Source: Peptococcaceae bacterium (GTDB taxonomy: Bacteria; Bacillota; DSM-12270; Thermacetogeniales; Thermacetogeniaceae). From it: DNA of 32,181 nt. The notes beneath the pieces are model-generated. The model saw nothing but the letters and a program-made list of their open reading frames with translations, did not search any database and was not told the DNA's origin. The stretch covers positions 3,342-35,522 of the forward strand of contig JAHFCR010000032.1 of the NCBI GenBank assembly GCA_023249405.1, in the 5' to 3' direction. Each line of letters begins with the position of its first letter. The first letter of the stretch is position 1. The translations under genes were made by a program, and so were the position numbers. This document shows, piece by piece, positions 14,659-23,653 of the stretch.

Positions 14659-16747
14659 GCTCCTGTTTTCCCCCGTCGCCCGGTTCTCCCAGCGCCTTTT
14701 TCAACAGATCTCCCAGGTTGCTGCCGATCGCTCCCTGATCGCTGTACTGGGCGATCAACTTCTGGTTCAGCCGGCTGGCGCCCGGCGAACTCTTGAAGCC
14801 GCCGTAGCCATCATTGTCCACCGGCTGCCGGTGACCACACTCCCGGTCGGGGCAGAGCAGCATCTGGCCGTGCCGGCCATTGACCAGCAGCATGAACTTG
14901 CCGCAGGCCGGGCACTTGGTCTTGGAGACATTGTCCGCATGATAGACGGTGGTGCTATCCGACCGGACATTCCTGACCAGTTCCTCGGTGTGCTGCCTGA
15001 TGGCGGTCAGGAACTTCGTCTTGTTTTCCCTGCCCTGGGCAATGCCGGACAGAGACCGCTCCCAGCGGGCGGTCAGCTCCGGCGTCTTCAACGCCGGCGC
15101 CACCAGATTCACCAGTTGGATCCCCTTGGAGGTGGGCGCCAGTTCCTTGCCGCTGCGTTCGACATAGTTATGGTCCAGCAGTTTCTCGATGATCTCCGCC
15201 CGGGTGGCCGGTGTCCCCAGCCCACCCTGCTTGACGGCCTCGCGCAATTCTTCGTCCTCGATCAGTTTGCCGGGGCTCTCCATGGCGGTCAGCAGGGTGG
15301 CCTCCGTGTAGCGACCCGGGGGCCTGGTCTGCTTTTTGGCGACCTTGCAGGACCTGACCTTTTTCACGGCCCCTTTGTGCTGCTGGGCCAGCGTCTGCTC
15401 GGGCAGCGCCTCCTCCCCCGCCTTCTCCTCCCTGTCTGTCAACTGCACCGTCACCGCCCGCCAGCCCTGGGACTTGGCTACCCGGCCACAGGAGTAAAAG
15501 CGCTCTGCCTGGACCTCTGTGACCAATGTGGTCTGGTCATAGGTGTAGGGAGGATATAATACGGCCAGGAAACGCCTGGCAATCAGGTCGTAGAGGTTTC
15601 TCTCCTCGATCGTCAAGTCTTTCAATTGCAGGGGCTGTTCGGTCGGGATAATGGCATGGTGATCCGACACCTTGCTGTTATCCACGAAGCGCTTGCCCGG
15701 AGCCGGGGGTTTCTGCAGCAGCGGCGCCACCAGCGGCGCATAGGGACCGACGCCCATCGACCGCAAACGGGCCGGCAGCGTCGGCACGATGTCGGTGGTA
15801 ATATAGCGGGCGTCGGTGCGCGGGTAGGTGACCAGCTTATGCCGCTCGTACAAGACCTGCAAGACCTGCAGGGTTTTCTGGGCCGACCAGCCCAGACGGC
15901 GGTTGGCATCCCGCTGCAATTCGGTCAGATCGTAGGCCAGGGGCGGCGGCTCGCTCTTGCCCTCGGTCTTGACTTCGACGACCGTACCCGATTGGTCGCG
16001 CACCCGGGCGGCGATCTCCTCAGCCCTGGCGTGGTCGAAGAGACGCCCACTGCCGCCGGAGCCGCGCCAGTCGCCGAAGTAGTCGCCGAAATCGGCTCTA
16101 ATTGTCCAGTAATCCACCGGCACAAACTCCTTGATCTCCTTCTCGCGCTGCACGATCATGGCCAGGGTGGGGGTCTGCACCCGGCCGGCGGTCAGCTGGG
16201 CATTGAACTTGCAGGTCAGCGCCCGGGTCACGTTCAGCCCGATCAGCCAGTCGGCCTCGGCCCGGCAAGCGGCGGCGTCATACAGGTTGTCATAGGCATT
16301 GCCGGGCTTGAGACTGGCAAAACCGTCCCGGATGGCGGCATCGGTCTGGGAGGAGATCCACAGGCGCTTGAAGGGCTTTTTCCAATTGGCCAGGGTCATG
16401 ATCCAGCGGGCGACCAACTCGCCCTCCCGGCCAGCATCGGTGGCGATCACCAGTTCGCTGATATCCGAACGCTGCATCAGCGATTTGACGGCGGCGAACT
16501 GGTGGGAGGACTGCCTGATCACCTTGAGTTTCATGTGCGGCGGGACCATGGGCAGGTCCTCCAGCCGCCACTGTTTATATTTCTGGTCATAGTCCTCGGG
16601 CTCGGCCAGGGTTACCAGGTGCCCCAACGCCCAGGTGACCACGTACTGCGCCCCCTCGAAAAAGCCCTTGTTCTTGGCGGTACAGTTCAAGACTCTGGCA
16701 ATTTCCCGGGCCACGCTCGGTTTTTCCGCCAGCACCAGCCGTTTCAT
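14654..16747 (-). CDS. topB: DNA topoisomerase III
   Basis: 697 residues. The ATG at 16747 is chosen because the protein then opens with the family-typical 'MKRLVLAEKPSVAR' and GGGGTGAG precedes it. This type IA topoisomerase relaxes or decatenates DNA by single-strand passage. The TOPRIM domain is at about 1-140, with the Lys-Pro-Ser start, and the metal-binding acidic residues at 104 onward (TDAGREGE). The catalytic tyrosine is Tyr308 in 'TYPRTDARY'. 'GRVQTPTLA' follows the type IA pattern. A single C-terminal zinc-ribbon-like segment (CPACG...C-P-D-R-E-C) ends the protein. Length is normal for Firmicute TopB. It stands alone on this strand, divergent from the small membrane protein gene, with a plausible promoter at 16824-16832. 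Confidence 0.97.
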   Translation of the reverse strand: MKRLVLAEKPSVAREIARVLNCTAKNKGFFEGAQYVVTWALGHLVTLAEPEDYDQKYKQWRLEDLPMVPPHMKLKVIRQSSHQFAAVKSLMQRSDISELVIATDAGREGELVARWIMTLANWKKPFKRLWISSQTDAAIRDGFASLKPGNAYDNLYDAAACRAEADWLIGLNVTRALTCKFNAQLTAGRVQTPTLAMIVQREKEIKEFVPVDYWTIRADFGDYFGDWRGSGGSGRLFDHARAEEIAARVRDQSGTVVEVKTEGKSEPPPLAYDLTELQRDANRRLGWSAQKTLQVLQVLYERHKLVTYPRTDARYITTDIVPTLPARLRSMGVGPYAPLVAPLLQKPPAPGKRFVDNSKVSDHHAIIPTEQPLQLKDLTIEERNLYDLIARRFLAVLYPPYTYDQTTLVTEVQAERFYSCGRVAKSQGWRAVTVQLTDREEKAGEEALPEQTLAQQHKGAVKKVRSCKVAKKQTRPPGRYTEATLLTAMESPGKLIEDEELREAVKQGGLGTPATRAEIIEKLLDHNYVERSGKELAPTSKGIQLVNLVAPALKTPELTARWERSLSGIAQGRENKTKFLTAIRQHTEELVRNVRSDSTTVYHADNVSKTKCPACGKFMLLVNGRHGQMLLCPDRECGHRQPVDNDGYGGFKSSPGASRLNQKLIAQYSDQGAIGSNLGDLLKKALGEPGDGGKQER

Positions 16748-16823
16748 CCACTCACCCCGCTGCTCAGCGTTCTTATTCCATAAACAGGTTCTCCATAAAG
16801 GGCTTAAAACCAATGCTACAGCA

Positions 16824-16832
16824 ATTATAGCA
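16824..16832 (-). promoter_or_regulatory. Extended -10 promoter for topB
   Basis: The minus strand reads TGCTATAAT, a full TGnTATAAT extended -10, about 77 nt before the topB ATG. The -35 position carries only a weak hexamer (TCTGAA), which is usual for extended -10 promoters. Confidence 0.5.
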
Positions 16833-16939
16833 CAATCTTTCCCAGGTTCAGACGCGCCGCAGCCTCCAGCTTAGTTTGCAGGATTCTGCCTAGCGACTGG
16901 TGTATTTTATTAAGAACTTGCATAGCGGAGGTATCGCTT

Positions 16940-17170
16940 ATGAACAGGAGAGGCGCTGGCGTGGGTTTCTGCCTTATCGCCGCATTACTGTTTTTGTCCA
17001 GATATATCACTGCCGCCATCTACATTTCCAACATGCTGGGGTCCTGGGGTCCCGATATTTTTGTCAAGGGACTCGCTTACGTTGGAGGCAGCTTGACAAC
17101 GTTAAGCGTCATTTCTTTGATCGCAGGAATCATCTATCTCCTTTTCGCAGAAATTAAAAAAGAAAGCTAA
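16940..17170 (+). CDS. Small two-helix membrane protein, unknown function
   Basis: 76 residues with GGAGGT 7 nt before the ATG, which supports it as a real gene. There are two hydrophobic segments (about 9-30 and 48-70), separated by a Gly-rich loop ('GSWGPDIF'), and a short basic/acidic tail (EIKKES). I do not recognise the family. It is followed closely by the RNA methyltransferase gene on the same strand and may be co-transcribed. Confidence 0.7.
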   Translation: MNRRGAGVGFCLIAALLFLSRYITAAIYISNMLGSWGPDIFVKGLAYVGGSLTTLSVISLIAGIIYLLFAEIKKES

Positions 17171-17233
17171 TTGCAATCTGATTTTGTGGCAAAATACCGT
17201 CTCTGGACGAAAGGAGTGTGCATCATAGGCTCA

Positions 17234-18364
17234 GTGGATTTGATCGCCACCGCCACCTTCGGGTTGGAGGCGGTGGTGGCCCGTGAGGTGCAGTTGCTCG
17301 GCTATGGAGATGCCAGGGTGGCCAACGGCAGGGTGAGCTTCAAGGCCGGCCCGGAGGCGATCTGCCGGGCCAACCTCTGGCTGCGCAGCGCCGACCGGGT
17401 GCTGATCAGGATGGGCGAATTTTCAGCCCTATCCTTCGACGAGTTGTTTGAACAGACCAAGGCACTGCCCTGGGCGGACTGGATCCCCGAGAATGCCAAC
17501 TTTCCCGTCGAGGGGAAGTCGATCAAGTCCAAGCTGTTCAGCGTGCCGGACTGCCAGGCAATCGTCAAGAAAGCGGTGGTGGAGAGCCTGAAGGGCCGCT
17601 ATCACCGCCAGTGGTTCGAAGAGACAGGTCCACGCTGCACCATCGAGGTGGCCCTGCTGAAAGATGTCGCCACCCTGACCATCGACGCCACTGGCCCTGG
17701 CCTGCACAAGCGCGGTTACCGCAAGCTGAGCAGCGCTGCCCCACTCAAGGAGACCCTGGCTGCAGCCATGATCAGTCTGAGCCACTGGCGGGCGGAGCAA
17801 CCCCTGCTCGATCCGCTGTGCGGTTCCGGCACCATTCCCATCGAAGCGGCCCTGATCGGGCTCAATATCGCCCCGGGATTGAACAGGGAGTTCGTCGCCG
17901 AAAGCTGGCCGGTGATACCGGAGAACCTATGGCGTGATGCCCGCCAGGAAGCCCGGGACCTGGCCCGCCGGGATCCCCAATTACAGGTCCGCGGCACCGA
18001 CATCGATCCGGAGGTGCTCAGCCTCGCCCGCTACCATGCGCGCCAGGCCGGGGTGGCCGAACTGATCTCCTGGCAGCAGGCGCCCCTGGCAGAGTTGCAG
18101 ACCAAGCGCCAATACGGCTGCATCATCTGCAACCCGCCATACGGCGAGCGAATGGAAGACGCCCAGAGCGTGGAGCGCCTTTATAGGGAGATGGGGCGGG
18201 TGTTCAAATCGCTGGATACCTGGTCCTTCTATGTATTAACAGCCCACCACGGATTCGAGAAACTGTTTGGCCGCCGGGCCGCCAAGAAACGGAAGCTGTA
18301 TAACGGCCGCATCGAGTGCAGCTTTTACCAGTTCTTCGGCCCTCCCCGCCCCCACGCCCGCTGA
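17234..18364 (+). CDS. THUMP-domain RNA guanine-N2 methyltransferase (RlmL/YpsC family)
   Basis: 376 residues from GTG 17234. The N-terminus 'DLIATATFGLEAVVAREV' and a THUMP domain (about 40-155) lead to a Rossmann methyltransferase: SAM site 'DPLCGSGTIPIEAAL' (about 192-206), then the catalytic 'NPPYGER' (N-P-P-Y) near residue 300. It resembles the N-terminal half of E. coli RlmL and B. subtilis YpsC, which methylate or are predicted to methylate guanine N2 in rRNA. The start is uncertain. The best ribosome binding site, AAAGGAG (17210-17216), is correctly spaced only from ATA 17225 or ATC 17222, while GTG 17216 overlaps it and GTG 17234 is 17 nt away. Confidence 0.9.
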   Translation: MDLIATATFGLEAVVAREVQLLGYGDARVANGRVSFKAGPEAICRANLWLRSADRVLIRMGEFSALSFDELFEQTKALPWADWIPENANFPVEGKSIKSKLFSVPDCQAIVKKAVVESLKGRYHRQWFEETGPRCTIEVALLKDVATLTIDATGPGLHKRGYRKLSSAAPLKETLAAAMISLSHWRAEQPLLDPLCGSGTIPIEAALIGLNIAPGLNREFVAESWPVIPENLWRDARQEARDLARRDPQLQVRGTDIDPEVLSLARYHARQAGVAELISWQQAPLAELQTKRQYGCIICNPPYGERMEDAQSVERLYREMGRVFKSLDTWSFYVLTAHHGFEKLFGRRAAKKRKLYNGRIECSFYQFFGPPRPHAR

Positions 18365-18407
18365 TGCGGGCTGGCCCATTACGCAACGGATGAAAGGGAT
18401 GACAAGG

Positions 18408-19616
18408 ATGAATGACGCTGAAACTGAAAGGACCTATCCCCTCCGCTGGGCGATACTGCTGATCGTTGCCGTGACACAGGTGATCTTAAACATTCTACAA
18501 TTTCAAGTAGCCGGTTTGGCTGATCGCCTCATACCGGCCATGCACCTCCAGCCAGGGCAGTTTGCCATGGTCCTCACCGCTCCCATGCTGACCGCCGCTC
18601 TTTTTGGCATCCCCGCCGGCGCCCTGGCGGATCGCTTCGGCGCCAAAGCAACGATTGCAGCCGGCCTGATCGTCACCACCATCAGCAGCTTCGGCCGGAT
18701 CACCGCCGGTAGTTTTGGCGTTCTTTTCGCCTGGATGTTCGCTCTCGGCTTTGGAACCGCTTTTATCAACGCCAACGCATCCAAGATCCTGGGCGCCTGG
18801 TTTCCGCGACGGCAGATGGGGACCGCCATGGGAGTCTATATCGCAGCAGCTAATGCCGGCATCGCTATTGCTCTAGCTACCTCAGCACTGTTCCCGTCTG
18901 TCCGCAACGCCTTTATCTCCTCCGCGATCGTCATGCTGTGCGCCCTGGTGCTATGGCTGTTCCTCATACAGTCAAGCCCGGCAGGGACGCCGCCGGCGCC
19001 GATCCAACCGGTCACAGAATATCTGGGGGTGGCTGTTAAAAACAGATACATCTGGTTTGGGGCGGTGGCCATACTGCTCTTCATGGGCTCATGGGTCGCC
19101 CAGACCGGAAATCTGCCCAATGCGCTCGCTCAATCCAAGGGAGTCAGCCCGGTCATTGCCGGTCTGACGGCATCCTCTCTCAGCCTGGCCTTCATCATCG
19201 GCTCTGTTATCGGTCCCATCCTTGCCGAGAAACTCGGCCTGATCAAACCCCTGCTCACTCCAACAGCAATTTTGGCCGCAATCGCCTCTTACCTGGCCTG
19301 GCTAGTTCCCTTCGGGGCGTCAACCTGGATGCTGCTGATGATCACCGGAGTCTTGCTCGGCGCCTCCGTGCCGCTGATCATGTCGCTGCCGATGCTGCTT
19401 CCCGGGATTGGACCTGTTTACGCCGGCAGCGCGGGTGGCATCCTCAGCATGTTTCAAATGGGCGGCGCCTTTCTCATCCCGTCCTATGTGATCATACTGC
19501 TGGCAGGGTCGAACGTAGATCTGGCGTTCTTGTACATCAGCATCGGCTATCTCCTCTTTGGCGCGGCGCTGCTGTCCATCCCCGAGCTGGGCCGGATGGG
19601 GGCCGCGAGCAGATAA
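18408..19616 (+). CDS. MFS transporter
   Basis: 402 residues, about 12 hydrophobic helices. The ATG at 18408 has AAAGGG 9 nt upstream; ATGs at 18390 and 18399 are also in frame. The loop between helices 2 and 3 carries 'GALADRFGAK', the MFS signature G-x-x-x-D-R/K-x-G-x-R/K. A similar segment 'AEKLGLIKP' occurs in the second half. The style (polytopic, 'SWVAQTGNLPNALAQSKGV') is that of the NarK/CynX/oxalate-formate antiporter branch, but the substrate cannot be read from sequence. It starts 43 bp after the methyltransferase stop and ends in a terminator, so it probably closes a three-gene transcript. Confidence 0.9.
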   Translation: MNDAETERTYPLRWAILLIVAVTQVILNILQFQVAGLADRLIPAMHLQPGQFAMVLTAPMLTAALFGIPAGALADRFGAKATIAAGLIVTTISSFGRITAGSFGVLFAWMFALGFGTAFINANASKILGAWFPRRQMGTAMGVYIAAANAGIAIALATSALFPSVRNAFISSAIVMLCALVLWLFLIQSSPAGTPPAPIQPVTEYLGVAVKNRYIWFGAVAILLFMGSWVAQTGNLPNALAQSKGVSPVIAGLTASSLSLAFIIGSVIGPILAEKLGLIKPLLTPTAILAAIASYLAWLVPFGASTWMLLMITGVLLGASVPLIMSLPMLLPGIGPVYAGSAGGILSMFQMGGAFLIPSYVIILLAGSNVDLAFLYISIGYLLFGAALLSIPELGRMGAASR

Positions 19617-19629
19617 AGGCACACCGTAA

Positions 19630-19659
19630 ACGCGAGGACCGTCCTCGCGTATCGTTTTT
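19630..19659 (+). terminator. Rho-independent terminator after the MFS gene
   Basis: ACGCGAGGA-CCG-TCCTCGCGT forms a perfect 9-bp stem with a 3-nt loop, followed by ATCGTTTTTG. It lies 13 nt after the stop codon. Confidence 0.88.
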
Positions 19660-19768
19660 GTAGCTGGAACTCAGGACTTAAACCGCTTGGCTTAGATTGG
19701 GCTTTGCAACTGGCAGGGCGGGATGACCTGCAGCAGGCGCTAGAGGAGGCTTCCTTAAAATTATAAAA

Positions 19769-20725
19769 CTATGATTCAAAGGAAAATGGGTCAGGCAGGC
19801 GCTTCTGCACTGACCGGGATGAAGCGATCAAATTCTGAAGCTGCGACAGCAGCATGCCGGCGAACATCAGGGCGCACCCCAGGATGCTCCGTAACCCCAG
19901 ACTCTCGTGGAGCAGGATGGTGCCCCCGAGGGCCGCGAACACCGTCTCCATACTCATGATGATCGCCGCCGGGGCCGGCTGGGCATGCTTCTGGCCGAAG
20001 ATCTGCAGGGTGTAGGCCACGCCGACCGACAACAGCCCGCTATAGAGAATGGGGATGCCCGCCTGCCGGAGACCGGCCGCGGTGATCGGCTCCCAGATCA
20101 GGGCCACCCCCAGGCTGAGCGCTCCGCAGACGGCAAACTGGGTGCAGGCCAGTTTCAGGGTGTCCACCTTTCGGGTGAAGTGATCGATCACCAGGATGTG
20201 CGCCGCCCAGAAAAATGCCCCCACCAGTTCGAGCAGATCCCCGTAAGACATGGCAAAGCCCTGCTTGATGCTTAAAAAATATAACCCTGCCAGGGCGATG
20301 ACGGCGCCCAGCCAATTGCCGAGGCTGATGTACTTTTTGAGGAATATCCCCAGGATCGGCACCAGCACTATGTACAGTCCGGTGATGAAGGCCGCCTTGC
20401 CGACTGTCGTGTCGGCATAGATCAGTCCCACCTGCTGCAGTGATGCGCCGCTAAACAGGATCAGCCCGCAAATCAGGCCGGCCGGCATGACAACGCGGAG
20501 GCTCCCCCGGTCAGACCCACCATCCCGTGATCTGAAAACTGAAGACCTATTGCCAAAGAAGAGGATCAGGGGAAGCAATGACAGGCTGCCCAGAGCAAAC
20601 CTGACACCGTTAAAGGTGAACGGCCCCACGAAAGCGACCCCGACCCGCTGCGCCACGAAGGCAGATCCCCAGATAATGGCAGTCAGCAAAAGCAACAGGT
20701 TAGATTTTAGCGTCTGTGAGTTCAT
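19769..20725 (-). CDS. EamA/DMT-family transporter
   Basis: 318 residues with about ten hydrophobic helices in two homologous EamA halves (about 7-150 and 160-300). 'LLLLTAIIWGSAFVAQRVG' opens the first half and 'AAHILVIDHFTRKVD' the second. The ATG at 20725 follows an AGAGAAGAG ribosome binding site. Such proteins are drug/metabolite exporters or amino-acid exporters; the substrate here is unknown. It lies downstream of the trp operon on the same strand, with a 266-bp gap containing hairpins. An amino-acid export role is possible but only a guess. The C-terminus (about residue 300 on) is hydrophilic. Confidence 0.9.
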   Translation of the reverse strand: MNSQTLKSNLLLLLTAIIWGSAFVAQRVGVAFVGPFTFNGVRFALGSLSLLPLILFFGNRSSVFRSRDGGSDRGSLRVVMPAGLICGLILFSGASLQQVGLIYADTTVGKAAFITGLYIVLVPILGIFLKKYISLGNWLGAVIALAGLYFLSIKQGFAMSYGDLLELVGAFFWAAHILVIDHFTRKVDTLKLACTQFAVCGALSLGVALIWEPITAAGLRQAGIPILYSGLLSVGVAYTLQIFGQKHAQPAPAAIIMSMETVFAALGGTILLHESLGLRSILGCALMFAGMLLSQLQNLIASSRSVQKRLPDPFSFES

Positions 20726-20751
20726 ATCTCTTCTCTTTTATGATCCGGCCT

Positions 20752-20812
20752 CATAAAAGCAAAACTTGCTTCAGGTGAGGTTTTTACCCCATCTGAAGCT
20801 CGTTGAGCTAAT
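20752..20812 (-). repeat. Structured interspersed repeat, copy C (short form)
   Basis: About 60 bp matching the distal hairpin part of copies A and B, in the opposite orientation. On the plus strand GCTTCAGGTGAGG pairs with CCCCATCTGAAGC around a TTTTTA loop. The third base pair is T-A where copy B has A-T, a compensatory change. It lies between the EamA gene start and the trp operon end; the rest of the element is missing. Confidence 0.65.
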
Positions 20813-20842
20813 CTTGTCCGGACACTCCTATTCCAATACACA

Positions 20843-20863
20843 GCGGCCCTTAAACAGGGCCGC
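20843..20863. terminator. GC-rich hairpin downstream of trpA, possible trp operon terminator
   Basis: GCGGCCCT-TAAAC-AGGGCCGC is a perfect 8-bp stem with a 5-nt loop in the 266-bp gap between trpA and the EamA gene. No T-run follows on either strand, so termination is only a possibility. A weaker GC-rich inverted repeat lies nearer trpA (about 20944-20960). Confidence 0.35.
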
Positions 20864-20991
20864 CTCAATTATATCATATCAACCCTTGATATTTGCTTCA
20901 GATCGGGTTATTCGTTCGCTGCGGCAAAACAAAACCATCTCACCGGCGCACCGGCCTTTTCAATGAATGCTGATCGTAAACAGGCTTACTA

Positions 20992-21843
20992 TTAGTCCAC
21001 CCGGCTGATCGCCTGCTTCAGGCTGCCGACTAGGGCGGCGACCCGTTCCAGCATCTGTTCCCGGTCTGCGGCATACTGCTCGACCAGGCTGACAATGGCG
21101 CTGCCCACGATCACGGCATCTCCCAGCTGCGCCATCAAGGCTGCCTGCCCCGGACTGGAGATACCGAAGCCGATCGCCAGCGGCTGGGTGGTGCAGGCCC
21201 GTGCCCGTTCCATGAACTCCTCGATGCCGGGGGGAAGCCCTTCCCGGGCACCGGTGACGCCGGTCAGAGAGACACAGTAGACAAACCCCCCGGCCAGGCG
21301 CCCGATCCGGTCCAGGCGCTGAGGGGTGCTGGTGGGCGCGGCGAAGGGGATGAGATGTACATGGCAGGGGTGCATTTCCGCCAGCAGCGGAGCGCTCTCC
21401 TCCACCGGCAGATCCGGGATGATCAGCCCGTCCACACCCGCGGCGGCAGCTGCAGCTGCAAAGGAGGCCAGTCCATAATGGAGCACGGGATTATAATAGG
21501 TCATCAACAGCAGTGGAACGGAGGTCCTTTCCCGCAGACTTCGCACCAGCCCGAGGATTCCGGCCAGAGTCGTTCCGCCGGCCAGGGAACGCAACGAGGC
21601 GCGCTGGATCACCGGGCCGTCGGCCATCGGATCGGAGAAGGGCACGCCCAGTTCGATCAGGTCGGCCCCGGCCCGCTCCATGGCCAGCACCAGTTCGGCG
21701 GTGGTATCGTAGCCGGGGTCGCCGGCAGTGATGTAAGCGATCAGGCCCTTGCGGCCACCCCGCCGCAGCCGGTCGAAGACAACATCGATCCGGTTGCATC
21801 CGGCGCTGTCCACCGGTGTCATGCCAGGTTCAGCTGGCAACAT
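20992..21843 (-). CDS. trpA: Tryptophan synthase alpha chain
   Basis: 283 residues. It cleaves indole-3-glycerol phosphate to indole and glyceraldehyde-3-phosphate, and channels indole to TrpB. A TIM barrel; the catalytic Glu lies in 'LIELGVPFSDPMADGP' (near residue 59) and the catalytic Asp in 'YITAGDPGYD' (near residue 70 by family alignment). The phosphate-binding 'GFGISSP' and 'VGSAIV' loops are present. The ATG directly follows the trpB stop (TAG-ATG), with GGGGGTG 6 nt upstream inside trpB. A second in-frame ATG seven codons on is less likely. It ends in 'RVD' and is the last gene of the operon. Confidence 0.97.
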   Translation of the reverse strand: MLPAEPGMTPVDSAGCNRIDVVFDRLRRGGRKGLIAYITAGDPGYDTTAELVLAMERAGADLIELGVPFSDPMADGPVIQRASLRSLAGGTTLAGILGLVRSLRERTSVPLLLMTYYNPVLHYGLASFAAAAAAAGVDGLIIPDLPVEESAPLLAEMHPCHVHLIPFAAPTSTPQRLDRIGRLAGGFVYCVSLTGVTGAREGLPPGIEEFMERARACTTQPLAIGFGISSPGQAALMAQLGDAVIVGSAIVSLVEQYAADREQMLERVAALVGSLKQAISRVD

Positions 21844-23046
21844 CTATTTCACCCCCAGGATTTGCGTAATGGCAGGAACATCCTTGTCGCCCCGTCCGGA
21901 GATGTTGATGATCATGATCTGATCACTGTCCATCCCGGGCACCAGCTTGACGGCGTAGGCCACGGCATGGGCGCTCTCCAGGGCCGGCAGGATCCCCTCG
22001 GTCCGGGACAGCAGTTGAAAGGCCTCCAAGGCCTCACTGTCTGTGACCGCCACGTACTCGGCGCGCCCGGAATCCTTGAGGTAACTGTGCTCAGGCCCCA
22101 CCCCCGGGTAGTCCAGGCCGGCGGAGATGGAATAGGCCTCCACCACCTGCCCGTGCGGGTCCTGCAGCAGGTAGCTGAGAGCGCCGTGCAGCACCCCGAC
22201 CTGGCCGGCGGTCAGGGTGGCAGCGTGCTGGCCGGTAGCAATCCCCTGCCCCGCCGCCTCCACCCCGATCAGGCGCACCGGGTCATCCAGGAAGGGGTGG
22301 AAGATCCCCATGGAGTTACTGCCACCGCCCACACAGGCCACGATGCAATCCGGCAGCCGCCCTTCCTGCTCCAGCAACTGCGCCCGGGCCTCCACCCCGA
22401 TCACCGACTGGAAGTCCCGCACCATCATCGGGTAGGGGTGCGGCCCGCCGACGGTCCCCAGCAGGTAATAGGTGTTCCGGACGTTGGTCACCCAGTCGCG
22501 CATCGCCTCGTTCATGGCATCCTTCAGTGTCCGGTTGCCGCTGGTCACGGGTACCACCTCGGCTCCCAGCAGCCGCATCCGGAAGACGTTCAGCTCCTGG
22601 CGCCTGATGTCCTCTTCACCCATGAAGACAGCGCACTCCATATCGAACATGGCCGCCGTAGTGGCAGCAGCCACCCCGTGCTGGCCGGCGCCGGTCTCGG
22701 CGATCACCCGCCGCTTGCCCATCCGTTTGGCCAGCAGCGCCTGGCCCAGGGTGTTGTTGATCTTGTGCGCCCCGGTATGGTTGAGGTCCTCCCGCTTCAG
22801 ATAGATGCGGGCGCCCCCCAGGCGCCTGGTCAACCGCTCGGCAAAATAGAGCGGGCTGGGACGTCCCACATAATGTTTCAGGTAATAGCGGAACTCCTCG
22901 TCAAAGGCCGGATCCTGCCGGGCCTCTGAATAAGCCCTGGTCAGTTCATCCAGAGCCGGCATCAGCGTCTCCGGAACGAACTGCCCGCCGAAGGCGCCGA
23001 AGTGGCCGCCTGCATCAGGTAGTTCAATCTTAGTAGTCAAGCTCAT
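21844..23046 (-). CDS. trpB: Tryptophan synthase beta chain
   Basis: 400 residues, the usual TrpB1 length. It condenses indole with serine to tryptophan using pyridoxal phosphate. The PLP-binding lysine is in 'HTGAHKINN', the cofactor phosphate loop is 'GGGSNSMG', and '[14 protein letters not shown]' opens the protein as expected. '[10 protein letters not shown]' (catalytic Glu) is intact. The start overlaps the end of trpF by 17 nt and the stop abuts trpA, so translation is likely coupled, matching the alpha2-beta2 complex. Confidence 0.98.
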   Translation of the reverse strand: MSLTTKIELPDAGGHFGAFGGQFVPETLMPALDELTRAYSEARQDPAFDEEFRYYLKHYVGRPSPLYFAERLTRRLGGARIYLKREDLNHTGAHKINNTLGQALLAKRMGKRRVIAETGAGQHGVAAATTAAMFDMECAVFMGEEDIRRQELNVFRMRLLGAEVVPVTSGNRTLKDAMNEAMRDWVTNVRNTYYLLGTVGGPHPYPMMVRDFQSVIGVEARAQLLEQEGRLPDCIVACVGGGSNSMGIFHPFLDDPVRLIGVEAAGQGIATGQHAATLTAGQVGVLHGALSYLLQDPHGQVVEAYSISAGLDYPGVGPEHSYLKDSGRAEYVAVTDSEALEAFQLLSRTEGILPALESAHAVAYAVKLVPGMDSDQIMIINISGRGDKDVPAITQILGVK

Positions 23047-23653
23047 GATTCAACCTCCTCACCGTCCTGAGCAACGCTGCGATCTTGACCGGGTCCTTGA
23101 CGCCGCCGGTCTCCACCCCGCTGCTTACGTCGATGGCATATGGCCTGGCCTGGGAGACCGCCTGCTCCACGTTGTCCGGGGTGATCCCTCCGGCCAGGAT
23201 GATGTAATGCCCTGATCCGGCCTGACGGGCCAGCTCCCAGTTGAAGCTCTGTCCGGTGCCCCCCGCCTGGCCGGGTACGTAAGCATCCAGCAGGCAGGCA
23301 GCCACGTCATATCTGGCCACCTGTTCCAGCACCGAATTGTCACGCACCCGGAATCCCTTGACCACCGGCAGCCGCCAGCCCCGGCAGTAGGCCGGGGGTT
23401 CCTCCCCGTGAAACTGCAGCAGGCCCAGCCGGCAGGTCTCGGCTATCTCCTGCGCCTGCTGGCGGGGGGCGTCCACAAACACTCCCACCGTGCTGATGAA
23501 AGGAGGCAGGCGTTCGATGATCCGTGCGGCCTCCCCGGGCTCTATCCGCCGCGGGCTGGGAGCGAAGACGAAGCCCAGGGCGTCGGCGCCGGCATCCACC
23601 GCTGCCAGGGCGGCCTCCAATGTCCTGATCCCGCAGATCTTAACCCGCACCAT
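23030..23653 (-). CDS. trpF: Phosphoribosylanthranilate isomerase
   Basis: 207 residues from ATG 23653. This start gives the canonical '[11 protein letters not shown]' with the general-base Cys; an upstream in-frame ATG lies deep within trpC and is rejected. It converts phosphoribosylanthranilate to CdRP, the third step of tryptophan synthesis. The general-acid Asp is in 'IDVSSGVE', and phosphate loops 'LAGGI' and 'SSGVETGG' are present. The start overlaps the trpC stop by 14 nt and the stop overlaps trpB by 17 nt. Confidence 0.97.
   Translation of the reverse strand: MVRVKICGIRTLEAALAAVDAGADALGFVFAPSPRRIEPGEAARIIERLPPFISTVGVFVDAPRQQAQEIAETCRLGLLQFHGEEPPAYCRGWRLPVVKGFRVRDNSVLEQVARYDVAACLLDAYVPGQAGGTGQSFNWELARQAGSGHYIILAGGITPDNVEQAVSQARPYAIDVSSGVETGGVKDPVKIAALLRTVRRLNHELDY

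Noticed and set aside
21355-22929. 524-codon plus-strand frame opposite trpA and trpB
   Set aside because: Antisense shadow of two certain genes; His/Gln-rich translation typical of such shadows.
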